The notes under the pieces were generated by a model. It was not told where the DNA came from. It ran no database searches and was given only the letters and a program-made list of their open reading frames with translations. From assembly GCF_004118285.1 (NCBI RefSeq), contig NZ_SDHY01000003.1, positions 411,526 through 475,525 on the forward strand: a stretch of DNA of 64,000 nt. Direction: 5' to 3'. The stretch comes from Aquirufa rosea. Lineage in GTDB: Bacteria > Bacteroidota > Bacteroidia > Cytophagales > Spirosomataceae. Below are positions 17,615-25,174 of this stretch, in pieces. Position numbers and translations under genes: made by a program. Numbering within the stretch: position 1 is the stretch's first letter; the number at the start of each line of letters is the position of its first letter.

Positions 17615-17622
17615 CAAATCTA
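17615..17622 (-). promoter_or_regulatory. Promoter -7 box for the NIPSNAP gene
   Basis: The minus strand reads TAGATTTG, matching TAnnTTTG, 74 nt upstream of the ATG at 17541. Confidence 0.4.
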
Positions 17623-17691
17623 ACAAAATTGTAGGTTTAGCTATCAAGTCTTTATCCTGATTTCACCTAAATTTTTCTAGGTGGGCTTACA

Positions 17692-18264
17692 TTAGGCACC
17701 TAGTCTCTTGGATAAGATTTTATGAATGCCCAAGAAAAGTACCTCGGGCTTGAGTGTTCTCCATTGTGGAATTTGTAGTGTTCCACCAAAATTGATGTAA
17801 TAATCTATTTTGTACTTACTCCATTCTCGCTCAATAAAATCGGGGAATCCAATTCCTGCTATCCATCCATCTTCGACTTCTTCAAACCATTCGGCATAAT
17901 AATCGTCTTCCCACGAGCCATGAAAATTGAAAACATTTTCTCCAACGAGAATAAAATATTTAACCCCAGACGCCAGTAAATGGTCAATAACACCTCTTTT
18001 GAAAAGCATGATGTCATTGTGCAAGGTATCATTCCATTCGCCCATTAATTCGATGATCGAGAATTGTTTAGCATAATCTGTAAAAAGGATTTTGCAATAT
18101 AGTGTTTCCGAGTCTATTTCGTCCCATAGAGGATGGATGTAATAACTATAGATGGTATGTGTATACTCTGTATTGGAGTAGGTTCTTCCATAAAAGGGAG
18201 ATTTCGGATCTTGGGAAGCGTTGTATAATGATTCCCACTGGTAGGAGGGTTCGATTTCTTGCAT
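17692..18264 (-). CDS. Hypothetical protein, 190 residues, acidic and aromatic-rich
   Basis: I do not recognise this protein. It starts MQEIEPSYQWESLY at ATG 18264; an upstream TTG (18315) would require reading through a transcription terminator, so I rejected it. There is no signal peptide or membrane helix. It is rich in Tyr, Trp, Phe, Asp and Glu, with a stretch SWEDDYYAEWFEEVEDGW near the middle. A possible alpha/beta fold contains YFILVGENVFNFH. Its own promoter is not obvious: the terminator of the upstream PepSY-like gene ends only 16 nt before the ATG, so it may be expressed by read-through. Confidence 0.65.
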   Translation of the reverse strand: MQEIEPSYQWESLYNASQDPKSPFYGRTYSNTEYTHTIYSYYIHPLWDEIDSETLYCKILFTDYAKQFSIIELMGEWNDTLHNDIMLFKRGVIDHLLASGVKYFILVGENVFNFHGSWEDDYYAEWFEEVEDGWIAGIGFPDFIEREWSKYKIDYYINFGGTLQIPQWRTLKPEVLFLGIHKILSKRLGA

Positions 18265-18279
18265 GGGATTCGAAATAAC

Positions 18280-18304
18280 AAAAAAAGGCTTGCGAGAGCA
18301 AGCC
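18280..18304 (-). terminator. Intrinsic terminator after the PepSY-like lipoprotein gene
   Basis: On the minus strand the stem GGCTTGC / GCAAGCC with a TCTC loop is followed by a run of T, a canonical rho-independent terminator 24 nt past the stop at 18328. Confidence 0.85.
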
Positions 18305-18327
18305 CTTTTAAACAATCAACCTAATAA

Positions 18328-19500
18328 TTAAAGTTTACGAGCACCCTTGAAATTTCCAGAGAGGTCAAATTCAACTTTATATTTTTTATCGGCAACAGTG
18401 ATGATTAATTCAATTTCTTGAGCAGTGCCATCTTTGCTAACAGTAACCGCTTTATTTAATGTCCAACCAGCATAGGTTTTGTCTAAGTAAGAAATAGCTG
18501 TGGCAGGAATTTGGTCTTTGCTGATTTCAGTAATAGAGAAATTGGCTGGATTAGGATTGTCTTTCGGACCTTTACCTGCATTAGGCACATAGTTGAAATC
18601 TTTATCAAACATGTATGCCTGAGAATTACCTCCTATGGTAACTATCACATGGTAATGGATGGTCACATTATCTTTTTGGATAGAGACTGCATTTTTCAAG
18701 GTCCAGCCAGCGGCATTTTTATTTAAATAATCTACGATGGCTTGCGGAAGAGTTGTCAATTCTGTTTTGGTAATATTGATATCATTCTTGCTTTCTTCTT
18801 CACTGGAAAGAATTTTGCCACTCGCGTCAATTTTTAAATCCCAAACTTTACCATCCTTTTCAGCATGAATGTGGTAGGTTGCTACCCCATTGGCATCCAA
18901 GCGCATAACGGCATTTTTAAAAGTGTAACCTGAAATGGCCGATTGAACTGCTGCCGGTAAATCTGTTAAAGCTAATTGACTGACTGCGGCTCCCATTCCT
19001 TTGCCACCTTTTTCTCCTTTTTTTCCTTCAATGGTGGAAATTACGGCTCCCGTTTCATCAAACAAAATGGAATAAACGGTATTGTCAGCCTTGATTTCTA
19101 CGCGATATGTGACTGGAGTGCCAGAGGTTTTTTTGCCCGCATGAATGAAAGTATAGTTAGGATATTTCCCTTTTAAATAAGTGGTGATGGCGGCTGGTAA
19201 TTCAGCTTCTGTGATACGTGTGAATGCTTCCTTAATATCTCCTGATTTTCCAACAACCACTTGTGCTTCCGTAGTACTCGTGACAATGTTGGCGCCATAT
19301 AAGGAATTACTTTGCAATACATAATAATCTACTTGGGCTGAAGGGAAGGTGTTAGAAACCGTAGTTTTAACAGCTGTGGGGATGAAATTTTGACTAACAA
19401 AGCCAGTGACATCCGAACTTGGATTCAAGGCATCTTCTTTGGAGCAACTAGCTAATCCGATGCTAGCTACTAAGGCGAGAGTAAGCAATTGTTTTTTCAT
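18328..19500 (-). CDS. Lipoprotein with five PepSY-like repeats
   Basis: A 390-residue protein. A lipoprotein signal (MKKQLLTLALVASIGLAS then Cys19) is followed by five repeats of about 70-80 residues. Each begins with LPxAIxxYL or a variant, continues with a W/Y-T-hydrophobic-K/A motif, and ends with a YxVxIxxDG..YxxxFDxxG strand pair. This is the beta-lactamase-inhibitor-like PepSY-like family (PF11396) common in Bacteroidota. Such proteins are thought to be periplasmic; ligand and function are not known. I chose ATG 19500 because it places the signal peptide correctly; an upstream ATG (19581) would add 27 unrelated residues. Confidence 0.85.
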   Translation of the reverse strand: MKKQLLTLALVASIGLASCSKEDALNPSSDVTGFVSQNFIPTAVKTTVSNTFPSAQVDYYVLQSNSLYGANIVTSTTEAQVVVGKSGDIKEAFTRITEAELPAAITTYLKGKYPNYTFIHAGKKTSGTPVTYRVEIKADNTVYSILFDETGAVISTIEGKKGEKGGKGMGAAVSQLALTDLPAAVQSAISGYTFKNAVMRLDANGVATYHIHAEKDGKVWDLKIDASGKILSSEEESKNDINITKTELTTLPQAIVDYLNKNAAGWTLKNAVSIQKDNVTIHYHVIVTIGGNSQAYMFDKDFNYVPNAGKGPKDNPNPANFSITEISKDQIPATAISYLDKTYAGWTLNKAVTVSKDGTAQEIELIITVADKKYKVEFDLSGNFKGARKL

Positions 19501-19551
19501 GGTATAAATTTTATTTTGACTGTTAAACGGATCTTGCTTTCGTTTTCGTAT

Positions 19552-19559
19552 CAAAATTA
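19552..19559 (-). promoter_or_regulatory. Promoter -7 box for the PepSY-like lipoprotein
   Basis: The minus strand reads TAATTTTG, matching TAnnTTTG, 52 nt upstream of the ATG at 19500. It lies inside the upstream ORF extension, supporting the shorter start. Confidence 0.45.
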
Positions 19560-19641
19560 TAGGAGGTATCGGTACACTCATGCAACCAATCGACCAATAG
19601 ACGCATCTTGACTACCAATCATCACAATTTGAAAAAATATT

Positions 19642-19670
19642 TATAGTACCTTGTATTGCAAAGTACTATA
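19642..19670. promoter_or_regulatory. Dyad-symmetric operator-like element
   Basis: Arms TATAGTACCTTG and CAAAGTACTATA are complementary except for one position, around a 5-nt centre. The element lies just before a TACATTTG promoter-like box for the small exported peptide, as a transcription-factor site would. Confidence 0.5.
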
Positions 19671-19677
19671 CGTTTAC

Positions 19678-19685
19678 TACATTTG
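19678..19685 (+). promoter_or_regulatory. Promoter -7 box for the small exported peptide
   Basis: TACATTTG matches TAnnTTTG, 18 nt upstream of the ATG at 19704 and 7 nt after the dyad element. Confidence 0.45.
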
Positions 19686-19703
19686 TCATAAATCAATCAA
19701 CAT

Positions 19704-19847
19704 ATGATACGGAAAATTATTGTACTCTTATTTTTGTCGGTTCTAATCAGCTATAATTCAATGGCTTTGGGCTTTCCTCATCGTTTGTTTCCTGCTAAGG
19801 TTTTGAAGAAGGCGGTTAGTTTTGTAGTGCCACGCGGCCAAAAATAA
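19704..19847 (+). CDS. Small putative secreted or membrane peptide, 47 residues
   Basis: The ORF starts with ATG 19704 and encodes an N-terminal MIRKIIVLLFLSVLIS that looks like a signal peptide: charged n-region, then a hydrophobic core. A short basic tail follows (ALGFPHRLFPAKVLKKAV to PRGQK). The mature tail of about 26 residues would be strongly cationic. A promoter box and a dyad element sit directly upstream, which supports a real gene. It resembles no family I know. It could be a small regulatory or antimicrobial-like peptide, but that is speculation. Confidence 0.5.
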   Translation: MIRKIIVLLFLSVLISYNSMALGFPHRLFPAKVLKKAVSFVVPRGQK

Positions 19848-19867
19848 AATAGGTCGCTCCTCTGACG

Positions 19868-19901
19868 TTTGGCAATTTTCTTAAATTTTCTCTTAAATTT
19901 G
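19868..19901 (+). promoter_or_regulatory. Promoter of lgt, with -33 and -7 boxes
   Basis: TTTG at 19868-19871, a 22-nt spacer, then TAAATTTG at 19894-19901. Both boxes match the Bacteroidota consensus with acceptable spacing, and the ATG follows 27 nt later. Confidence 0.6.
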
Positions 19902-19927
19902 AATTGCTATTTTTAACGTCATTCTCC

Positions 19928-20761
19928 ATGATTTTAACGTTTGTTGATTGGAATCCCGATCCCACCATTTTTGAGATTTTTGGATTTCCTGTTCGCTGGT
20001 ATGGCCTGTGCTTTGCCATGGCTTTTTTAGCGGGCTTTCAAGTACTGAGCTATATTTTTAAAAAGGAGGGTAGACCTACCGAACAGGCTGATCATTTATT
20101 GATTTATGCCATGGTGGCTACGGTAATAGGTGCAAGAGCTGGACATTATTTTTTCTATGAATTTCCTTTGTTGCAATCTGACCCTGTTCGCTTTTTTACT
20201 CAGATGATTATTCCTCCTTATTCAGGTTTAGCCTCACATGGTGCGGGAATAGGACTTTTTACTGCCTTTTACTTATATTCTAGAAAATATCCAGGTCAAT
20301 CTTACCTTTATGTGACCGACCGTGTGGTGCCTACGGTGGCATTGGGGGGCTTCTTTATTCGTATGGGTAATCTGATGAATTCAGAGATTGTAGGAAAGCC
20401 TACGGACCTTCCCTGGGGATTTAAGTTTTACCGTGATACGGAATTCAATGCTATGAGTAATGCGGAGGTTTTAGCTCGTCATCCGTCTCAACTCTATGAA
20501 GCGCTATCTTGCTTGGTATTATTTTTCGTGATCATGTGGTATTGGTCGAAGAAAAAGGAGAAAACCCCAGAAGGTGTCATTACCGGCTGGTTTATGATCG
20601 TTTTATTTGGTTTGAGGTTTATGTATGAGTTTTTGAAAGAGAATCAAAGTGAATTTGAAAATACGATGACCTTAAATATGGGGCAGATATTATCCATTCC
20701 TGCCATGTTGTTCGGATTAGCAGTCTTGCTATATTCCAAAAAGCAACATTCTACCCATTAG
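19928..20761 (+). CDS. lgt: Prolipoprotein diacylglyceryl transferase (Lgt)
   Basis: Lgt moves diacylglycerol from phosphatidylglycerol to the lipobox Cys of prolipoproteins in the inner membrane. The 277-residue protein has about seven membrane helices. Diagnostic motifs are VRWYGLCFAMAF near the start, GARAGHYFFYE, SGLASHGAGIG, the Lgt signature GGFFIRMGNLMNSEIVGKPTDLPWG (its core FIRMGNLMNSE is the conserved block) and HPSQLYEAL. I chose ATG 19928 over an upstream TTG. It is single-gene on the plus strand; a neighbouring minus-strand gene converges 13 nt after the stop. Confidence 0.95.
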   Translation: MILTFVDWNPDPTIFEIFGFPVRWYGLCFAMAFLAGFQVLSYIFKKEGRPTEQADHLLIYAMVATVIGARAGHYFFYEFPLLQSDPVRFFTQMIIPPYSGLASHGAGIGLFTAFYLYSRKYPGQSYLYVTDRVVPTVALGGFFIRMGNLMNSEIVGKPTDLPWGFKFYRDTEFNAMSNAEVLARHPSQLYEALSCLVLFFVIMWYWSKKKEKTPEGVITGWFMIVLFGLRFMYEFLKENQSEFENTMTLNMGQILSIPAMLFGLAVLLYSKKQHSTH

Positions 20762-20773
20762 TTAATAACTGAT

Positions 20774-21781
20774 TTAACTCTGTAATAGCTGACTTAATTC
20801 CATGAGGTCAGCTTTTTTTAAAGTAGCGTGAACAGATGCTCTTGCAATAGCAGGATCATTCCAGCGTGGATAGGAGAATTGATTCATTTGAAAGCCATGT
20901 TCCTCTAGTCGACGGATAATAGTCAGATTGTCCAAGCAAAAAGACGGATGACCTTTGGCCCAAATGATGGCATTGTTAGTCAATCGACTTTGGAAATATT
21001 CCATATTTTCTTCTAAAATGGCTTGTTGTTCTTGATATGCTTCTTGCGCATGGAGACAAGCATAACAGAAAGCCAAGTTAGGTGGCGAACTCCCAATCCA
21101 TTGCGCTTCTTTCTTTATTTCTTCAATCATAGCCTTGGAAGCCAATATGATTCCTGCCGGAATGCCATAGGCTTTAGAAAGGGAAGCTGTTTGGATGATT
21201 TGGGCTGGACTTGTTAAACGTATATCCTGAACTCCAATTCGATGTGATTCATCCACCAAAAGGTATTGCTTGGGACTTAGTTGACTAATCCAAGAAAAAT
21301 CAAATAGCTCGGCCCAAGGTGTTCTAATTCCATCTGAGCCTAGGAGAACAGGTTTTTCTTCTAAGACTGCCTTGATCCAGTCTACCCTTGATCCATCGTA
21401 AGGAGCATGAAGATAGGTAGAAATGGCAGGATGGGAAAAAGGAGCCAGTGAATAGGTTGCTTCGGGTTGTTGTCTCAGTAAAAATTGCAAGGCAATTTGC
21501 CCCGCAGCAAATCCTGAGGAACATAACATGGCAGCTTCATGACCATATTGAGCGGCGAAAAGGTTTTCTAGATCCTGCCAGACTAGAAATTGTACGTTGT
21601 TTTTCCTTGAACTACCCCAGTTTTGAGGAAAAAGCTTAATTCCTTGCTTTAGTTTTTCTTTGAAAAGTGGATGCTCTCCAATCCCCAAGTAATTAGTTCC
21701 TCCTAACCAGCGATAAGATTGGCCTTCCACTTGAATGGTTCTACCCGGAATATGGGTAGCAAAATAGGTCAAATTAGCCAT
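20774..21781 (-). CDS. PLP-dependent alpha-oxoamine synthase-like aminotransferase (BioF/KBL family)
   Basis: A 335-residue fold-type I PLP enzyme. The Schiff-base Lys is in SLSKAYG, the cofactor Asp in LLVDESHRIG, and a glycine-rich block SSGFAAGQIAL precedes them. It is shorter than typical AONS/KBL proteins (about 390), mainly at the N-terminus. Family members join an amino acid to an acyl-CoA, but the exact reaction cannot be read. It overlaps the dipeptide epimerase gene by 8 nt, implying a joint role, perhaps in muropeptide-derived amino-acid metabolism. Confidence 0.82.
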   Translation of the reverse strand: MANLTYFATHIPGRTIQVEGQSYRWLGGTNYLGIGEHPLFKEKLKQGIKLFPQNWGSSRKNNVQFLVWQDLENLFAAQYGHEAAMLCSSGFAAGQIALQFLLRQQPEATYSLAPFSHPAISTYLHAPYDGSRVDWIKAVLEEKPVLLGSDGIRTPWAELFDFSWISQLSPKQYLLVDESHRIGVQDIRLTSPAQIIQTASLSKAYGIPAGIILASKAMIEEIKKEAQWIGSSPPNLAFCYACLHAQEAYQEQQAILEENMEYFQSRLTNNAIIWAKGHPSFCLDNLTIIRRLEEHGFQMNQFSYPRWNDPAIARASVHATLKKADLMELSQLLQS

Positions 21782-22796
21782 GTTGGATTAATTTAGCCCC
21801 TGTTCCTGCTTCATTAGCATAAAGTACTCGACCATAATCAATTCGTATGCCTTGGGAAATTTGGTCATCGACTAATAAACAACCATCCATGTCGACAAAA
21901 TCTAACAAAGGTAGCAATTGAGCAATGGCGGAGCATCCAATGGTGGATTCGGTCATGCAACCTACCATGACCTTCAACCCGAGTTGTCTGGCTTGATTGA
22001 TCATTCTAAGTGCTGGGGTTAAACCTCCGCATTTCATTAGTTTGATGTTAATTCCATGAAAATATGGGGCACATTTAATTACGTCCGATTCTAAGATACA
22101 ACTTTCATCCGCAATAATGGGCAACACACATTCTTTTTTTAGCCGTTTCATACCTTCCCATTGGTCGGCCTTCAAGGGTTGTTCAATAAATTCTACCCCC
22201 AATTCTTTCAGCTTAGGTGCATAAGCAAGTGTTTGTTCAACCGACCAAGCCGTATTAGCATCTACTCTGAAAGTAGCATCTGTTTCTTTTCTCAATGCTT
22301 CGATGATTTCTACGTCGTGATCGGTACCTAATTTGATTTTATATAATGGAAAAGGCATTTCTTTCATTTTGGAAACCATTACCTCCACTGAATCCATTCC
22401 AATGGTATAATCGGTGATGGGATTATGGGATATATCTAATCCCCAGAGTTGATGTAAGGCTTTATCATGAGTTTTTCCCCATAAATCCCAATAGGCTACA
22501 TCCAGAGCACAAAGTGCAAAAGGGTGATCATCTAACAGATATTTGGACATCATTTTCCAAAAATCATTAGGATGAGGAAGAATATCGCTAGGTAACATGG
22601 CTCGGATGCTTTCCAATTGGGCTTGCATTTTTTCCAAAGTGACTCCGTAATAGGGAGTTTCGGTGGCCTCACCAAACCCACTTTTCCCGTGCCAGCTTAG
22701 TTCTACTATTAAGGTAGGTTGCACATCCCTCGACTCATGTGTGATGGTAAAGGTATGCTTTAAAGGCAGCGTGAAATGATGTAGGCGCATTTCCAT
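21774..22796 (-). CDS. L-Ala-D/L-Glu type dipeptide epimerase (enolase superfamily)
   Basis: A 340-residue enolase-superfamily protein of the muconate-lactonizing subgroup. The catalytic KxK is in LYKIKLG, the metal ligands are the Asp in RVDANTAW, the Glu in EFIEQPL and the Asp in IIADESC, and the second catalytic Lys is in INIKLMKCGG. The family epimerises L-Ala-D-Glu from recycled peptidoglycan so it can be degraded, but close relatives act on other dipeptides. The gene starts 3 nt after the moeA stop and overlaps the downstream oxoamine-synthase-like gene. Confidence 0.9.
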   Translation of the reverse strand: MEMRLHHFTLPLKHTFTITHESRDVQPTLIVELSWHGKSGFGEATETPYYGVTLEKMQAQLESIRAMLPSDILPHPNDFWKMMSKYLLDDHPFALCALDVAYWDLWGKTHDKALHQLWGLDISHNPITDYTIGMDSVEVMVSKMKEMPFPLYKIKLGTDHDVEIIEALRKETDATFRVDANTAWSVEQTLAYAPKLKELGVEFIEQPLKADQWEGMKRLKKECVLPIIADESCILESDVIKCAPYFHGINIKLMKCGGLTPALRMINQARQLGLKVMVGCMTESTIGCSAIAQLLPLLDFVDMDGCLLVDDQISQGIRIDYGRVLYANEAGTGAKLIQHG

Positions 22797-22798
22797 AT

Positions 22799-23977
22799 TT
22801 ACATGGGAAAATAGATTAATTCTTCACTGTTATTGTTCGCTTTTTGCCAAGCTAATGCATCAGCATGTTGCCAATGCACCAAATCCCCCGAACCATTATG
22901 TTCTAACACTTTGGCTTGATTTCCATCCCATTGAATGGGAATCCAATGATCTAAATTCTTCAGTGGTGCACTCAATCCAAGTATCTTGCCTTGTGGCTTT
23001 GGACCTTTGCGATCTAGTATCCAAGATAAAAAATATATGGAGAAACATACCAAGGTCGAAATGGGATTTCCAGGAAATGCAAAAATGACCTTGCCATCCG
23101 GTCTAGTACCCAGCCAAAGTGGTTTGCCTGGTTTTTGAGCTATTTTATGAAATTTAGCGGTAAAGCCTAATTCCTGTAAAATTCCCGGGATATAATCCTT
23201 TTTGCCCGCGGATACACCACCTGAAAGTAAAAGGATATCATGTTTTTCCAGTCCATCTAGTAGGCTTTGATGAATAATCGTTGGATTATCTGGCATGTGG
23301 TAATGCTGTGAAGAAATGCGATGTTCTTGCAGGGCAGATTGCATCATGATGGCATTGGAAGATCGAATTTGATGTTCCAAGGGCTGCGAATCAATGGGTA
23401 CCAGTTCATCTCCTGAGGAATATACTCCGATAGGTTGTATGCTTTCCACCCAAAGCTTGGAGTAACCGACACTGGCGGCTATGGCAATGTGGTTGGCTTT
23501 GAGTCGAGTGCCCTGATTCAAAATAATTTGACCTTGCAGAATGTCACTACCTTGTGGATGAATGAACGATCCAGATTCAATATTTTCCAGTTGGCACGAA
23601 ATCCATTTTTCTCCATCTCTTTCAAAAAAAGTCAAATCCTCTACTTTGATGACCGCCACACAATTTTTAGGTAAGGGAGCCCCTGTCATGATTTCCCAAG
23701 CACCATCGGGATTGCTTAAGGTCTTTTGTGGTTCGCCTGCAAAGGTCATGCCCTCCCATTTCCACTCCCTGATTTGCGTATTTCCCACGGCAATACCGTC
23801 CATCATGACTCGATCAAAAGGTGGGAAGTCGCGATCGGCTAATAAATCCTCTGCCAAAATTTTACCTAGGCAATCAATCAATGGAGCCTGTGATTTTTGG
23901 GTTGGAACGGGAATATGGTGTATTATTTGGAATGCCTCTTCTGGAGTGATCATATCGTTTGTGTCATCTGTTACCAT
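22799..23977 (-). CDS. moeA: Molybdopterin molybdenumtransferase (MoeA)
   Basis: MoeA inserts molybdate into adenylated molybdopterin, the last general step of Moco synthesis. The 392-residue protein has the usual domains: N-terminal MoeA_N with DRDFPPFDRVMMDGIAV, the central MoCF-binding domain with GVYSSGDELVPI and LLSGGVSAGKKDYIPGIL, then VIFAFPGNPIST. A short C-terminal domain ends the protein. An internal ATG (23953) is a possible alternative start. It heads a three-gene minus-strand operon with the epimerase and the PLP enzyme, an unusual grouping. moaC lies divergently just upstream. Confidence 0.94.
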   Translation of the reverse strand: MVTDDTNDMITPEEAFQIIHHIPVPTQKSQAPLIDCLGKILAEDLLADRDFPPFDRVMMDGIAVGNTQIREWKWEGMTFAGEPQKTLSNPDGAWEIMTGAPLPKNCVAVIKVEDLTFFERDGEKWISCQLENIESGSFIHPQGSDILQGQIILNQGTRLKANHIAIAASVGYSKLWVESIQPIGVYSSGDELVPIDSQPLEHQIRSSNAIMMQSALQEHRISSQHYHMPDNPTIIHQSLLDGLEKHDILLLSGGVSAGKKDYIPGILQELGFTAKFHKIAQKPGKPLWLGTRPDGKVIFAFPGNPISTLVCFSIYFLSWILDRKGPKPQGKILGLSAPLKNLDHWIPIQWDGNQAKVLEHNGSGDLVHWQHADALAWQKANNNSEELIYFPM

Positions 23978-24015
23978 AAATTTCTAAAAAAATCGATGAA
24001 ATGACTCAATAGCTG

Positions 24016-24023
24016 TATTTTTG
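24016..24023 (+). promoter_or_regulatory. Promoter -7 box for moaC
   Basis: TATTTTTG matches TAnnTTTG, 18 nt upstream of the moaC ATG at 24042. Confidence 0.4.
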
Positions 24024-24041
24024 TTTTCAAATATCATCAAT

Positions 24042-24515
24042 ATGGCCATAGAATTTTCACATTTGGATGCTCAGAATCAACCAGGGATGGTGGATGTTGG
24101 GGCAAAAAATACGACCCTACGTGAAGCAAAAGCACAGTCGATCATTTATTTAGGGGCCGATATTGTTCAGCATTTTGAAGCGGCAGGTTGGCAAAATAAA
24201 AAGGGTAGTATCCTGCAAACTGCCATTATAGCGGGGACTATGGCCGCCAAAAAGACGGGTGATTTAATTCCATTATGTCATCCCTTGGGATTAGATGCTT
24301 GTACTTTTGATATGGATGTGCAGGCAGAGGAAATTATTATCACTTGTACTTGTCGTTTACAGGCAAAAACAGGTGTAGAAATGGAAGCCTTGATAGGCGC
24401 CAGTGTGGCAGCGTTGACCATTTACGACATGTGTAAATCCGTTTCCAAAGGTTTAGTAATTAAAGAGACCAAATTATTATCCAAATCAGGAGGTAAATCA
24501 GACTTTCAGGCCTAA
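24042..24515 (+). CDS. moaC: Cyclic pyranopterin monophosphate synthase (MoaC)
   Basis: MoaC converts the MoaA product into cyclic pyranopterin monophosphate, the first stable intermediate of Moco synthesis. The 157-residue protein carries the conserved blocks PGMVDVGAK, TMAAKKTGDLIPLCHPLGLD and KTGVEMEALIGASVAALTIYD with catalytic Lys near its end (MCKSVSKG). I chose ATG 24042; an upstream TTG would add only seven residues. It overlaps thiN by one base and is divergent from moeA. No moaA, moaD or moaE is in the window. Confidence 0.95.
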   Translation: MAIEFSHLDAQNQPGMVDVGAKNTTLREAKAQSIIYLGADIVQHFEAAGWQNKKGSILQTAIIAGTMAAKKTGDLIPLCHPLGLDACTFDMDVQAEEIIITCTCRLQAKTGVEMEALIGASVAALTIYDMCKSVSKGLVIKETKLLSKSGGKSDFQA

Positions 24516-25174
24516 TGTCATCCCATCACATCATTCGAGAGAAACAGGAGCCCGCTTTGATCATCGCTAATGGCGAGGCTTGTTCCATGGACATATTGGA
24601 ACAGCTATTGGAATGGTCCCCTACGGTTATTGTTTTGGATGGAGCCTTGGAACGAGTATTGGAATTGGGCATCAAAGTAGATGTCTGGCTGGGCGATTTT
24701 GATCGTTCTTTTAGCTCGGGTAAAAATTATGACGATTATCCATTAAAGAAGGTACATACGCCAGATCAAAATAAGACAGATTTGGAAAAGGCTTTTGAGT
24801 ATTTATTGGAGGAGGGTTTTCCGGCTGTTAATGTGGTATGGGCTTCAGGAAAACGCATGGACCATACCCTCAATAATTTTCATTCCATGGCCAACTATGG
24901 TCGTAAGTTGAAAATTGTGATGATCGATGATTATTCTGTGAGTTATCTATTGCCATATACCTTTCAGAAATGGTATCCCAAAGGAATGCCCATTTCATTA
25001 ATGCCCATGGGAGAGGCCAAGCAAATATCCAGCTCAGGATTGTTTTATGAATTAGATCAATTGGATCTCAGATTAGGAGAAAGAACGGGTTCTAGTAATG
25101 TAACCAGAGAGGAGGGCATCGTGAAAATTAGCTACTCCAGTGGACATCTATTACTGATGGAGTGCCACGATTAA
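24515..25174 (+). CDS. thiN: Thiamine diphosphokinase
   Basis: This enzyme transfers pyrophosphate from ATP to thiamine, giving thiamine diphosphate in the cytoplasm. The 219-residue protein shows the TPK catalytic core: VLDGALERVLELGIKVDVWLGDFDR, then TPDQNKTDLEKAFEYL, and GKRMDHTLNN, where Asp and Asn are active-site ligands. The C-terminal beta-domain that binds thiamine follows. The ATG overlaps the moaC stop (TAATG), so the two cofactor genes are translationally coupled. It converges with rarA, overlapping by 4 nt. Confidence 0.9.
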   Translation: MSSHHIIREKQEPALIIANGEACSMDILEQLLEWSPTVIVLDGALERVLELGIKVDVWLGDFDRSFSSGKNYDDYPLKKVHTPDQNKTDLEKAFEYLLEEGFPAVNVVWASGKRMDHTLNNFHSMANYGRKLKIVMIDDYSVSYLLPYTFQKWYPKGMPISLMPMGEAKQISSSGLFYELDQLDLRLGERTGSSNVTREEGIVKISYSSGHLLLMECHD

